64,000 nucleotides of DNA from Neurospora intermedia. Lineage: Eukaryota > Ascomycota > Sordariomycetes > Sordariales > Sordariaceae. Positions 23,881-36,400 of this stretch are shown in pieces. The translations under genes were made by a program, and so were the position numbers. The first letter of the stretch is position 1, and each line of letters opens with the position of its first letter. The stretch lies in assembly GCA_037102815.1 (NCBI GenBank), contig BTPP01000004.1, positions 4,340,001-4,404,000 on the forward strand, in the 5' to 3' direction. Under the pieces are notes generated by a model, which worked only from the letters and a program-made list of their open reading frames with translations, made no database searches and was not told where the DNA came from.

Positions 23881-24611
23881 TTATACAGCCATACCCTGCC
23901 CATGGTAAGGCGACCAGACGCCTCTGACACTGGGGTTCGTGCTGGTGACGGGCTTCTTGAACTTCTGGGGCTTCTCGCCGCTCGCGTCGCGGAGGAGCTC
24001 GGCCTTCTTGAGGATCTCGAGCGGCTCCATGTTGCGCACGCAAATGGCCTTGGTGCGCCCGTTGATGTAGTGGCCCATGAGGATCGGGTGCTTGGCGGGC
24101 CGGGGAGAGACGACGAACTCGATTTGCGGGTTGGCGGCGGCGAATTTGGGGAGGAGGGATTTGATGAAGCCGCTAGAATGGAGGAAGTAAGTGTTAGTAT
24201 AGGGGCCTGTAGAGGTTGTGAAGGGAGACTGGAGGGAGGGAGGGACGAGGAGGGACGAGGAAAAGAGTATGTAGTGGTGGATGGTCTCGAGATCTTTGGA
24301 GGATGTCGGTATGGTTGAACGTGTAGAGGTATCGGTATATGCGGAAGATGTTCGATCGGGAACGAGGTTGCGATGTCTATATTCGAAGAGTTCCTAAACG
24401 TACTTCATGCCCCGGGAGCTGCCGGCCCAGTCACTGTAATGGATGTCCAACTTCTTGCACTGCAAGACGAATGCGCCGACGCCATTCTAGATACAAAACA
24501 TTCAATAATTAGCATTTTTTTGTTCCCTTGAATAAACTGTTTAATTTCTCAGGATGTGGTCTAACTTACACGGCCGGCAGAGGAGATCTGCGTCAATGCT
24601 TTTACCGTCAT
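23881..24611 (-). CDS. mrpl51: Mitochondrial large-subunit ribosomal protein mL43 (yeast Mrpl51)
   Basis: Protein of the mitochondrial ribosome large subunit with the thioredoxin-like L51/S25/CI-B8 fold. Three exons on the minus strand, 24611-24570, 24486-24404 and 24172-23881, give 138 residues. The N-terminus MTVKALTQISSAGR joins NGVGAFVLQCKKLDIHYSDW and then AGSSRGMNGFIKSLLPKF. This matches the family pattern of a small basic start, the NGVGAF motif and the GGSRGM turn. The first exon codes for only 14 residues. The introns are 83 and 231 nt, the second near the exon GSSRGM. The start has the context caacaATGac. It is divergent from U1-70K. Confidence 0.93.
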
Positions 24612-25256
24612 TGTTGTGATGCTCTTCTTCTTCTTCGCCGCCGTCCTCGCCTTGCAACAAGTCCGAGTCCACCAGGGTTCATGATCCGGAGGGCGGGTGC
24701 GACTTGAACTTCTGCCAGACTCCCGCCCCGTCGCGCGCCGGCACGGCACTGGGGGGGACCCGCCCACTGCAAAAGCGGTCGGCAGAATTTCCCGCGATTG
24801 CACTCCTCCTTGGGTGTGTACGTAGTGATAAGGTAAAGGGTGCACGGTCCCTCTTTCGCACTCAGTCGGTGGTCAAGCGCGCGAGCGAGAGCTGCCCAGC
24901 AGGAGCTCGTTGCAAGGCTGCCAGGCAGTGGACGACACAGCAACAACTAGACAGGGCCCTTTGCTGCTCCCGCCTCCCACCCTCTCTCTCGTCTTCAGCT
25001 GTCCAAGCAAAGTCGCGAAAATGCGGTTTTGACCTTTCTCGCAAACCGACACCACCACATTATCGTCATCACAAGAATTGGCAAACAGTAACAGCGTTAA
25101 GCCTTATTGAACTGTTCTCGCCCGGCTTTCCGAACAGTGGATAAAACGACAGACGCCATTTCCTGGTTTCAGACATATCGATTTCATAATTCGACGACAG
25201 ATAAGATCAACCAAAACACCACTTGACCAGCTACAACAACTACACGTGAAGCGACA
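24612..25256. promoter_or_regulatory. Divergent promoter, mL43 and U1-70K
   Basis: 645 bp between divergent starts, GC-rich in its middle. It carries both promoters and 5' leaders. No specific site is recognised. Confidence 0.5.
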
Positions 25257-26938
25257 ATGACAGACCGGCTCCCGCCTAACCTGCTCGCGCTCTTCGCGCC
25301 CCGGCCACCTCTGCGCTGGGTGCCGCCCTGCGATGTTGCTCCCGAAGAGCGCAAGTCGGCCTTCATCACCCCCGTTGCCGACTTCATTCCTGCCATGCAG
25401 GCCTACGAGCAAGAATACGAGTACCACCCCACCGAGAGCTGGCTGGAGGCGCGCGACCGCAAGAAGCGCGAGAAGAAGGAAGCTTTGGAGAAGCTGTTGA
25501 CCGAGGGTCCCAAGAATTGTACGCGGCAAACCCCCAACGTTGCGCGCAGCTGTCCTCACTACTCCTTTACTTGATCATTATCTTGTTGTCATGCGGCTTG
25601 CTAACCGATGGCGTTTACTTGTAGACAATCCCAATGATGATCCCAACATCAGAGGCGATGCTTTCAAGACATTGATAGTGGCGCGTCTTGACTACCGTGC
25701 TGATGAACAGGATCTTGAGCGCGAGTTCAGCCGCTACGGTCCCATCGAGCGTGTGAGTTTGCATCCTCCACCATGACCACATATTAATGTATGTGATTAT
25801 TTGACGTCAACTGACACACAGATAGATCCGTATCATCAGAGATACCCACGCCGATGAGAACCCAAACAAGAAGAAAAAGCCCCATCGCGGCTATGCTTTT
25901 GTCGTTTTCGAACGCGAAAAGGACATGAGAGGTAATGACCAGCCCCCCTTGACCCCCCCTCTTGACATTCAACCAGCACACACAGACAAGGAAACGCCCG
26001 CTGTCGGTGCTTTCTGTAAGCCCACAACCAGGACTCGAATGGCCCTCAAGCTTGCCTGTCCTGCGGAAACTTTTTCGTCTTCCCTCTATCCATTCATCTT
26101 CCATGTCGTATACCTTGAAAGGTAGTATTGTTTCTTCATGGTAAGGCCTTACTGACACCTGCGCCTGTGGCGCATGCGCAATCCAGCTGCTCTAGATGGC
26201 TGTGATGGCGCCCGTATCAAGGATCGCCGCATCAAGGTCGATGTAGAGAGAGGCCGCACGGTCAAGGGATGGAAACCTCGTCGTCTCGGTGGCGGTCTTG
26301 GTGGCCGTGGTTACACCAAGGCAATGCCTGCTAGGCCCATGGGTCCCGGTGGATTTGGCGGCCCCGGTGGCTTCCGTGGTGGTGGTTTCGGTGGCGGATT
26401 CAGAGGACGCGACCGCGGCTTCAGGGGTGGTGGCGGCCCCGGCGGCGGCTTTGGAGGCGGTGATCGCTTCGGTGGACGTAGCGGTGGTGGCGGTTTTGGC
26501 GGCGGACGTGACGGCGGCCGTGGGTTCGGCGGCCCAGGTGGCAGCAGTTTCTCGCCTCCGTCGAATGCTCCCAATGGCCCCGGTGGTGGCTTCGGCGGCC
26601 GTGACCGTGACAGTCATCGTGACAGGGACCGCGATCGCGATAGCCGCAGGGACGGCCCTAGCGGAAGCAGCGGTGGGTACGGTGGGCGTGATGGTGGTCG
26701 CTCATATGATGACAGATCTGGCGGCGGAGGTTTCCGCGGCGGCGAACGCAACGCTCGGCAGACTGGCAGCAACATGGAGCCCATCAGGCCTAGAGAACCC
26801 GGAGCCCCAAGGGAATCCAGAGACGGTGGGTATCACGGCGGCCGCGACTACGACAGGCCCAGAGATCACGACGACTCATCCAGGAAACGCGGGTACGACG
26901 GCGGATACGAAGACCCCAGAAAGTTGCGGCGCTACTAG
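25257..26938 (+). CDS. snp1: U1 snRNP 70-kDa protein
   Basis: U1-70K binds stem-loop I of U1 snRNA and helps define 5' splice sites in the nucleus. Four exons, 25257-25518, 25625-25752, 25826-25931 and 26187-26938, give 415 residues. The N-terminal domain begins [20 protein letters not shown], the signature of the family, and runs to about residue 90. The RNA-recognition motif covers about 97-185, with RNP2 LIVARL near 103 and RNP1 RGYAFVVF near 151. The C-terminal 200 residues are Gly/Arg-rich (FRGG, GGFGG) with Arg-Asp dipeptides, where animal proteins have Arg-Ser. The 255-nt third intron cuts the RNA-recognition motif and is long for this window; its 5' site is gtaatg. Confidence 0.96.
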
Positions 26939-28280
26939 ACATGATGGTTGCGAAACAGCATTGACAGACCTCCTAAGCAACAACAACATACTGGTCCGGT
27001 TTGTCTCGTGGTGGGTATCATCAGCCCCCTCTCACTGCTCTCAAGCTTCCACTTCAGTATTATTCCCTTTTCCTTCGACGATAAGGGTAAGCCACGATGA
27101 TCACTTCTCATGTGTCATACTTGACTGGACCGTGCCACCTATCCACGACCAGAAGAATAGTGGGAGGTATCCATATTCGAGACACTATGTCGTCCAGAGC
27201 GGATGTGATTATCTTTTCCGGTGGCTAAGGTAACCGCGTCTTAACGATCCAAAGAGCAATGGTTTGCATGCTCATCAGCCCAAGTCCGAATGGCAATCCG
27301 TCCGGCCTTTCGTCCAATCAGTCTATCAGTCACATCAGTTCAAAGACAACTGGAGGTCTAGAACTCCAGGTGGCACTGGTGAGAGATTTCGTCAACGCTT
27401 GCACGGTGGTGGCGCCCGTCGCATACACACTTGGCAACTTAAGACAGTACACTCAAAAGCGTTCCGCCATTGTCTTTTCGGGAGTAACAAGACATCAATC
27501 AGCATCCGTTGCAGGAAGGTAAAATCGAGGTAAAAAAGAACGAAAGCCAGTTGCTTTCCGTGCTTTCGATCCTAATGTCTTCTCGCCTTTTCCTCCTTTT
27601 TTTTCCTTTTCACTTGTACCATATCAAGTTTTTGTTTAGCCCGTGTACTGTTGAATCACAAAACAAAGGAGTAAAAGCACGGGTGGGTAGGTAGGAAAAG
27701 AACCAAAATGACATTATTCGCGTAAAAAGTATCAAGTTGGTAAGGGTTGTAGCATTGTATTTTCTGAACTGTAGCATCATCATATTGGCTCTCTGAGTCC
27801 CAACCGTTCTGAGAAGTGGGCGGCGTACTTGCTGGGTGTAGAGCGAGAGGAATGATTGAGGTTCCTCTAGCATAACCCCGGAGCACAACTAGAGAACTTG
27901 TGCGTTTGGCAAACCTCGAGTAAGGGATGACAACTGACGGGTTTAGAAACTTGGTCGTGTCCTCTGAGTTCCGGACTGTGAATACCTACCTCTTGGTAGT
28001 CAACCCGAACCCTATGGGCACGAGTACTAGTAGTCTCAATGTCTTTACTTTCTTGTTTTGCTCTCCTGCCTTCATAGAGATTCATGCCAGCCCCATCCAT
28101 CACAGCTGATATCATCATCGATGCTTGCATTCGTAAGTATCCTGACGGGAGCTATTTCACCAAGCTGTAAATAGCAACAATAAGCTTGTAATTTACACTA
28201 ACCCAAACCCAACCCAACCGAAAGGAATTGAAGCCTTTGTGTACCATTCTCGATACTCAGCACACACAAGTGGAAAACCA

Positions 28281-28309
28281 CCAGACCAGACCAGACCAGA
28301 CCAGACCAG
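28281..28309. repeat. (CCAGA)n pentanucleotide repeat
   Basis: Five full CCAGA units plus CCAG. It lies 60 bp from the 25-T run at 28367-28391. Confidence 0.9.
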
Positions 28310-28366
28310 GGTAACTGCCAGTGTTCGAGCCAAGCTCAAGAGCCAAGAAACTCACAACCACGAAAC

Positions 28367-28391
28367 TTTTTTTTTTTTTTTTTTTTTTTTT
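28367..28391. repeat. Poly-T tract (25 nt)
   Basis: An uninterrupted run of 25 T on the plus strand, the longest homopolymer in the window. Confidence 0.95.
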
Positions 28392-29249
28392 ACATAGAAG
28401 CAATAACGTCTCAACGCCATCTATTTCAATGCATTTCCAAGTCAACAAAAAGAGGCTACCGTCCTGAATGTCAGTGATGTACATGGAGTAGAAGAAAAGG
28501 AGGAAAAGAAGGAGATAAAATAAACTGACAAAGCAGGAGAGGAAGTGTGTTGGCGGAGGGCAGGTGGGAGATGGAGTTATGAACTTGTGATCACACCTGG
28601 TATGGGATACACTCATTTGGGGAAAGTTAGGGATTTCCTGACTTCAGCTAGCTCTTCAGGCCGCCGACTTGAATTTCTGAAGAGCCGTTAAGCAGGAAGT
28701 ATCGCTGATAACACTTACCTTGAGGTACTTACTCTGAACTCGATGGCATGGGCTGGGGGCACATTGACCAACCCCGAGGAACAATCATCATGATCATACA
28801 CGGTCACCACTAAAGAAAAGCAAGTGTGTGCACAAAAGAAAGTGATTTAAACAGCCCTTTTATCTTATGAGCTTTTCATATGCCTGTCCCCTTTTCTCTC
28901 TAAAGACGCCTGGTGAAATACATAAACTAAAATGACCGGTTGTTTTATGTTCCCCAAAAAGAAGAAGTTCCATACAAAGATGGTATCATCGTAAACCTTT
29001 CCCTATGTAAAAACACGGAAACAAGCCAAGTAGTAAAAAAACGAGAAATAATGACGTTTGCAAAAATTTGACCGGTCCCCTCCCCACCCCCTTCTCTTGT
29101 TCCCTCGATGTTCTGTTGCGTTGTTGTGTTGTGGAGGTTCCCCTTCTCGCCCGGCAGATTTTTTGATATCATGGACCTTTCCAACCGCTTCGCCAACTGC
29201 AACCACACAATCATCCCTCTTTTCAGGGTATCATTCATGGACACATCCC

Positions 29250-30114
29250 TTACTCGTCATCCTCCTCCATCTCCTCGGCACCAGCCTCAACAGGCTTCTC
29301 CAGCTCGGTAACCTCCCCGCTCGCCGCGCTCCAGTAGGCCAGTAGCTTAACGCGGAACTCGCTCAAGCAGATGCTAAACAGCTTCAGCAGCCTCGTCTGC
29401 CGGGAATCCAGCGTCTCGCCCTCCTTGCAGATGACGTAGTCGTCGCCCTCGCCGGCCTCGTCACCCAGGCAGACCTTGCCCTTGACCATGCGGGTGGGCA
29501 TGCCGAGGCGGCGGAGCTCGGGCTCGAGCGTGTGGGAGACGGGCACGTCGTGCTCGGCGGGGACCTCGCCACCGGTCGAGTACAAGGGACCGGAGGGGAT
29601 GGTGATGGTTCGCGTGGCGACGGAGCCGGCGCGGGCAAAGTCGACTTGTGTCAGGTTGACGAAGTAGTCCTTGATTTCCGAGGGGTCGCGGTTGGTGAAG
29701 ATGAGGCCGACGGAGCCGGACAGGTACTTGGAGAGCTTGTCGAGCCCGTCGGCTTGGGCGTCCTCGGGGGTGGTGCCGAGGGCGCGGGCGGTGAGCTTGG
29801 TCTTGCCGAAGAAGATGCTGTAGTACGGGAAGAAGAAGAAGTCTTTGGTTAGTGATTGCGATTGCGATTGCGATTGCGATTCGGCTACTGAGGTAGGAAG
29901 AAGGTAGACAATCACAAACATACCGGCAGTCGTTCAGCTCCTTTCTGACATCCTTCAGGTAGTTGTTGCGCATGTTATCGATGCTGAAGACGAAGCAGTG
30001 CTGATAGTTGGGGATGCTTTCTCGGATGTTCTCAAAGAGCTTCTCCTTTTGTTCGCGGTTCTTCTTGGTGACCTGGGTGAGGTTGTACACCTTCGCTCTC
30101 TTGGACTTGGGCAT
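29250..30114 (-). CDS. mrt4: Ribosome assembly factor Mrt4
   Basis: Nucleolar paralogue of the stalk protein P0. It occupies the P0 site on the pre-60S particle and is replaced by P0 in the cytoplasm after Yvh1 acts. Two exons on the minus strand, 30114-29924 and 29817-29250, joined across a 106-nt intron, give 252 residues. The start [20 protein letters not shown], then [18 protein letters not shown] and the joined [13 protein letters not shown], follow the family pattern. The second half keeps the insertion domain ([19 protein letters not shown]) but lacks the acidic P0 stalk tail, as expected. The end is acidic (MEEDDE). The intron contains (GATTGC)4 on the plus strand. It is convergent with U1-70K. 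Confidence 0.96.
29854..29881. repeat. (GATTGC)4 repeat in mrt4 intron
   Basis: Four hexanucleotide units plus GATT, inside the single intron of mrt4. No function is suggested. Confidence 0.9.
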
Positions 30115-31709
30115 CTTGACGGTATGTGTGGGTGGTTATGGATGTAAAGATTGCAAGAGATGAAAGCGCACAATAACAATGCCGATATAGAGACAGAACT
30201 ATGGTGACAAAGAAAAGATGGTTGTTGGTGGTGGAGATTGCTTTTGGATATGACAACTACCCAAATGAATCAAGAGTGGAAGTGGAATGGAAGGATCAGA
30301 ATCACCAATTGACACTGGACGCAGGCAATTCAGACAGACGGGACGGGAGCCTCTGCCGTGCCGGCGGTGCTGTGGTGCAGTCGCCTATCGCTGACTTTTG
30401 TTTTTTTCTGCCGCGCGAAACTTTTGGGCGGTGAGCCATTGATAGGCTTTCCCCCACAATTGATTTTGGCAGGCCCCACCCAAATGGACTGCGGCCAGCC
30501 TACCCCACCTTGACCTGTGCAGCCAGCATCCCTGTTAATGTGTTTCCCCCCTGATGTGTCGACGTTGTTTGGAGATTCGTTTTTGATCGTTTCCTCCCGA
30601 CCTTTGACATTTTCTTGACTTCTTCTATCGATAATCACGATAGACATGGAATTGAACTTACGTTGCTTTCGTTTTTCCATGTCGCCAACAAACAATCATA
30701 GGTCTAATGGAAACGCGCACCTCGATAGTCGACAACTCATAAGACTCATCCTATGTTGTCCTTGGGCCTGTGTAGCTCGCCTATTTGCGCCTGTTGTCTT
30801 AGCTTGTAGGCTTCGACATAGACAGCAAAGCTTTTCCTGACGGGGTCGACCTGGGAATCACCATACCGGAAGTTTTCAAACAAGTTCAGTGGATCCAGCT
30901 CACTGTATCCCGGAAAATTGAACAGTGTTAAAACAGCGCGGTTGCGTTATAGCCTTCGCCATGGGCTCACTTCCTCAGGTTTCACGAATGATGACTTCCT
31001 CCCGTTTGTCTGACGGATATCCAGGAGAAGGTGTGAGATAATCGGGAGCAACCGGTTCTGGTGTTTCGTCCCGCGGCTTCACAACGACAGTCAGGTCGTT
31101 GAAGACAAGACACCAGGTTGCGATCCAAACGACACGCCCTTGGACAGTACACATATGTCAAGACGAAAAGAAGACGAGGTCCTCCTTTGATGCCAAGAGC
31201 ACCTGAATTCATTGCATGAGAGGATGAGGTGCTGTCGCGAACGCAACCGGCCATCTATAGACATGATGATTTGTCGCCGTGTGATGTGAAGCCAAGTGTA
31301 GGGCTTAGTGCAAATCCGGGGAACGGGTTAAAACAGCATACCTAGGTACGTACCGACTTCGTTGGCACGCAGCTAATGAAAAGTGTCTTGGTTTGGGCGA
31401 TAAGGCAAGACAGCAGATAAACCAGCTCGCACTTTGTGCTCCAATAATCGGTCGTTTCCTCTCGGATTTAAGATTAGGTTGAGAAGAGTTTGGAAGCTGC
31501 CAGAGAACTGAAGTCCCCCCAATCTTGACGGCGAGAGGTCTTTTTGATAGGTCGGTGGGTTGCACGCCGTGTGAGCCCAGCCACGCGGCAACCGCAATTT
31601 TGCCTATCCCTTAAGCACCATAAGCCCCCCAATTCGACTGCCGGATCCTCACTTGTGTTGCGTGAGTCATTCGCCGCGAATATGGAAACCTTTTACATAT
31701 TCTAAATGT

Positions 31710-31725
31710 TGTAGTGTACACTACA
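31710..31725. repeat. 16-bp perfect palindrome
   Basis: TGTAGTGTACACTACA, a perfect palindrome and the longest form of the dispersed module core. Confidence 0.9.
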
Positions 31726-32178
31726 TACAGGACCGGCGGTGGGGCTCAGATTAAAGTTGAAGTTGAACAGAGATTCGAGGCGCAGAACCATGTCAACAAC
31801 CAGGTCCCCATGCCGGTGGCCTGGACCGTTTGGCCGATTGTTTGCTGGGCATGGAAAAGGCATCGGCCAGCAATGGGGACCGAACACCGACGATTCAGCA
31901 TTTGGCAGCTTCTGGAATGTTTACAGCCAGCACAGTATCGCTTATGATTGCCAGTCTTGGGTTGGCTTTGGTGATTCGGCGAAATTGGTAGCGGGTCGCA
32001 TGCGGTGAAGTTGGATGACCGAGTCCGAACACGTAGTGTAGTCATACGCGGAACCTGGTTGCCTGGCGAGAAAGGCTTCGGTGATGATTATGTTTCGGTG
32101 GTAGATCTGCAATTGTACTCCACCTGAGATGACAGCTGCATAGGCCGCCTTTTTCATCCTGAATCATAGGTACGCAGG

Positions 32179-32201
32179 AGTGTACACTAGAGGTACGCTA
32201 C
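32179..32201. repeat. Palindromic module copy
   Basis: The palindrome AGTGTACACT runs into AGAGGTACGCTAC, the same order of parts as at 11316-11340. Confidence 0.55.
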
Positions 32202-32993
32202 AGATTCAACCCTTAAAAGTCTGTTAGTGCGAGACCAGCAACAGGCATGGGATTTCGGCGGTTCTATTGGTTCAGAGTGAGCCAGATCTGAATTGCAGTT
32301 GTCCCACCACGCACACACATCTTACCCAAAACTCGAAGGAAGCTCCTTGCATGTACCTATCTAACAGACATTTACAGGGGCGAATTTCCTTGCACAGGAC
32401 GCTCAGCGAGAGGCAATGCCATGCGTTTGAGACAGAAGGCTTTAACACCGGAATAAGTGCAAAACGCACTGCGGGATGAACAACATGTTATGCAGCATCC
32501 GACCCCCTAAATAGTAGCCTCAACGCTAGATTAGATGAGGCATGGGGAAAGGATGGAATTCAGGGACCAGCAGCTCCACCCCGTCCAGCCAGGGGAAACT
32601 GGAGATACCTTAATGTTGTGTTGTTTAGAGCCGACGAGTTTTTCTGTTACCTCCGGGATAGCCAGGCTTTATTCAGTGGGTCAGAGCCCCAGAGAAAGGG
32701 AGCCGATACGGGCCGTATAGAGAGAGACATGATTGGTGAAGCAGAAGAGATGATGGAGGGCACTGGAGGTACCCATCGGTCGGTCGGTCGGGATCTTGAC
32801 AGTGCCTATCGTCGGTTTGGGTTTGGTTTGCTGTGCACACTAGTGGATGTACCTAGCGTAGGTATTGCCCGTCCCACGAAACTGGGGGCTCTCGGACTCT
32901 TGAATGATACCGCAGTGTACAGTATCTCGGGGGTGAGTTGGACGGGGAGGGTTGGGGGCACTTTCCTTTTGCGGCCTGGCCGTCCGCGTATGT

Positions 32994-33029
32994 AATCGAT
33001 TCATTCGATTCAATCGATTCCTTCGACTT
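32994..33029. repeat. Four tandem 9-bp units upstream of the ABC exporter
   Basis: The units are AATCGATTC, ATTCGATTC, AATCGATTC and CTTCGACTT, head to tail. They lie about 95 bp upstream of the TATA box and 410 bp upstream of the exporter start. Each has a TCGA core, so they may bind a regulator in phase. This is inference. Confidence 0.7.
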
Positions 33030-33121
33030 GTCGCCGACACAGCCAAGGAAGTGTGGTAATAATTACTTCTACCTGCTTCATCCCATCTCCTTGCCTGTTT
33101 TCTCTCCCTCCCCCCTCTCTC

Positions 33122-33130
33122 TTATATAAG
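33122..33130 (+). promoter_or_regulatory. TATA box of the ABC exporter gene
   Basis: TTATATAAG lies just after a CT-rich run, 307 bp upstream of the ATG. Transcription should begin near 33150, leaving a leader of about 280 nt. Confidence 0.6.
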
Positions 33131-33436
33131 CCTTTATATCCAGACACCGAAGCTAGCCTCTCGAGGATCTCAATCCTTGGCTTAGTTCTGTCTTCCCTCC
33201 CCTCTCAAAATATCAACCTCTCCCCATCGTGCCTCGTGGTTCCCCACCCCCACTTCACCTCGACAAAAAGTACGTACCAGGTACATCACCATCAAACAAA
33301 AGCTAGCCGAGTCGACAGACAAGAGAGACGAGGCTTCGATATCATTCATCAACCACTACAAACCAGCTCTTCCATCATATAGCCAAGCTCGCTTCACTTG
33401 GTCACTGCAGTTACTCCCCCGCAAAGCCCCGTCAAC

Positions 33437-36400
33437 ATGGCGGCGGGTAGCCTTTCCGAAAAGGAGGGAGAACCTTCGACCCTCCCCGTCTCCAGCCATG
33501 GCGGTTCCACCAAAGGCGATACCATCCACAAACCCGATCCTCTTAGTCTCGAAAAGGCCGACACACAGGTCGTCTCGCCCAAGAAGTCGCTCGATGATGA
33601 CCCCTACAAACACCTCCCCGAGAGGGAAGCCAAGATCCTCAAGGAGCAGGTCTTCACTCCCGAAGTCAAGGTTGGCATTGCAACTCTCTACCGCTATGCC
33701 ACGCGCAACGATCTGCTCATCATCTTTGTCTCGGCTATCTGTGCCATCGCTGCTGGTGCTGCCCTGCCGCTCATGACCGTCATCTTCGGTAACCTCCAGG
33801 GTACTTTCCAAAACTACTTCGCGGGGGTCACCACCTACGATGACTTCACCGACGAGTTGGCGCGCTTGGTCCTTTATTTTGTCTATCTGGCCATTGGCGA
33901 GTTCGTCACCATGTACATCACCACCGTCGGCTTCATCTACTCTGGAGAGCACATCAGTGGAAAGATTCGTGAGCACTACTTGGAGAGCTGCATGAGGCAG
34001 AACATTGGCTTCTTCGATAAGCTTGGCGCCGGTGAGGTCACCACGCGCATCACTGCCGACACCAACTTGATCCAGGAAGGCATTTCCGAAAAGGTCGGCT
34101 TGACGCTCCAGGCTCTTGCCACCTTCATTGCCGCCTTTGTCATTGGATTCGTCAGCTTCTGGAAGCTTACCCTCATCCTCTTGAGCACCGTTGTCGCCTT
34201 GACCCTTGTCATGGGTGGTGGTTCTCAGTTCATCATCAAGTTCTCCAAGCAAAACATCGCCGCTTACGCCGAAGGTGGCTCGGTTGCCGATGAAGTCATC
34301 AGCAGTGTTCGCAATGCTATCGCTTTTGGCACTCAGGACCGCCTGGCTCGTCGGTACGATGCTCATCTTACTCGCGCCGAGCACTTTGGCTTCAGACTCA
34401 AGGGTTCCATTGGTGTCATGGTCGCCGGCATGATGACGGTGCTGTATCTGAACTATGGCTTGGCCTTCTGGCAGGGTTCCCGCTTCCTTCTTAGCGGCGA
34501 CACCGAGCTCCGCAAGATCCTGACTGTTATGATGAGTGTGATGATAGGAGCTTTTAACCTCGGTAACATTGCCCCGAACCTGCAGGCTTTTGTCACCGCC
34601 TTGGGTGCTGCTGCTAAGATCTACAACACCATTGACCGTGAGTCTCCCATCGACTCCTCCAGCGAAGAGGGTGCCAAGCTCGAAAATGTTGTCGGTACCA
34701 TCCGTTTGGAGAACATCAAGCATATCTACCCCTCCCGTCCTGATGTTGTTGTCATGGAGGACGTCAGCCTCGTTATCCCTGCTGGCAAGACTACCGCCCT
34801 TGTCGGAGCTTCGGGCAGTGGCAAGTCAACCATCGTCGGATTGGTCGAAAGGTTCTACAAGCCCATTGAAGGAAAAGTTTACCTCGATGATGTCGATATT
34901 TCAACCCTCAATGTGCGTTGGTTGCGCCAGCAAATCGCCCTTGTGTCCCAGGAACCGACTCTCTTCGCCTGCACCATTTACGACAACATTCGCCATGGCT
35001 TGATCGGGACCAAGTGGGAGTCTGAGTCCGAGGAGCAGCAGCGCGAACGTATCTATGAGGCTGCCAGGAAAGCCAACGCGCACGATTTTATTACCAGTCT
35101 TCCCGAGGGTTATGAGACCAATGTTGGCGAGCGTGGCTTCTTGCTCAGTGGTGGCCAGAAACAGCGTATTGCTATTGCCCGTGCTATTGTATCCGACCCC
35201 AAGATCCTGTTGCTCGATGAGGCCACTTCTGCTCTTGACACCAAGAGTGAAGGCGTCGTCCAGGCCGCTCTCGAAGTTGCCGCTGAAGGTCGCACTACTA
35301 TCACGATTGCCCACCGCCTGTCTACCATCAAGGATGCCCACAATATCGTTGTCATGGCCCAGGGACGCATCGTCGAACAGGGCACCCACGCTGAATTGCT
35401 CGCGAAGCGCGGCGCTTACTACAAGCTCGTCACTGCCCAGGCTATTGCAGCTGTCAATGAGATGACGGCTGAAGAAGAGGCGGCGCTTGACCAGGCAGAG
35501 GAAGCGGCTCTTATCCGCAAGGCGACCCGGAACAGCCAAAAGGAAGGAGGAGCTGCCGGCTATGTGGAGGATCCCGAAGATAACATCGCCGAAAAGTTGG
35601 ACCGCAGCAAGTCGCAACAGAGCGTCAGTTCCGTTGCTATTGCCGCACGCAAGAAGGAAGAGCCCAAGGAGTACGGCCTGTGGACACTCATTAAGCTTAT
35701 TGCTAGCTTCAACAAGAAGGAGTGGCACATGATGCTCGTCGGTATCTTCTTCTCGGCCATCTGCGGTGCCGGTAATCCTACTCAGGCTGTCTTCTTTGCC
35801 AAGCTCATCAGCTCTCTGTAAGTCACTGTCTCCCAGCTGTTTCTCTTGGCAAAATCACTAACCGGTCATAGGTCTCGCCCCATTGTCAACGAAGAAATCA
35901 GAGCGTCCATCAAGTCGGATGCCTCCTTCTGGTGTCTGATGTATCTCATGCTTGCTCTTGTGCAGTGCCTCGCCTTCTCCGTCCAGGGCTGGCTCTTTGC
36001 CAAGTGCAGCGAGCGTTTGATCCACAGAGTTCGCGACATGGCTTTCCGCTCCTTCCTTCGCCAGGATGTCGAGTTCTTTGATCGGGATGAAAACTCGGCG
36101 GGTGCGCTCACTTCGTTCCTGAGCACCGAAACCACGCACGTTGCCGGTCTGTCTGGTGTCACCCTCGGTACAATCATCATGGTCCTGACTACGCTCATTG
36201 CCGCTTGCACTGTCGCTTTGGCCTTGGGCTGGAAGCTTGCCCTTGTGTGCATTGCCACCATCCCCATCCTTCTCGGCTGTGGCTTCTATCGCTTCTGGAT
36301 GATTGCTCACTATCAGCGCCGCGCCAAGAGCGCCTATGCTGGATCTGCCAGCTACGCTTCCGAGGCCATCACGGCCATGCGTACTGTCGCTTCCTTGACT

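Larger units (their letters stand above)
26939..29249. other. Convergent stretch, U1-70K and mrt4
   Basis: 2.3 kb between two convergent stops. The left part is probably the U1-70K 3' UTR. It contains a (CCAGA)n tract at 28281-28309 and a run of 25 T at 28367-28391. Open frames are short and give no recognisable protein. Confidence 0.55.
30115..33436. promoter_or_regulatory. Gene-free divergent region, mrt4 and ABC exporter
   Basis: 3.3 kb without a gene. The left end is the mrt4 promoter. The right 450 bp hold a 9-bp tandem repeat (32994-33029), a TATA box (33122-33130) and the exporter's 5' leader. Two palindromic-module copies lie at 31710-31725 and 32179-32201. Confidence 0.55.

Noticed and set aside
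26289-27233. 314-codon plus-strand frame
   Set aside because: Alternative frame of the Gly/Arg-rich tail of U1-70K; Val/Ala low complexity with no domain.
33356-34723. 455-codon minus-strand frame
   Set aside because: Antisense to the first half of the ABC exporter; biased codon use keeps it open.
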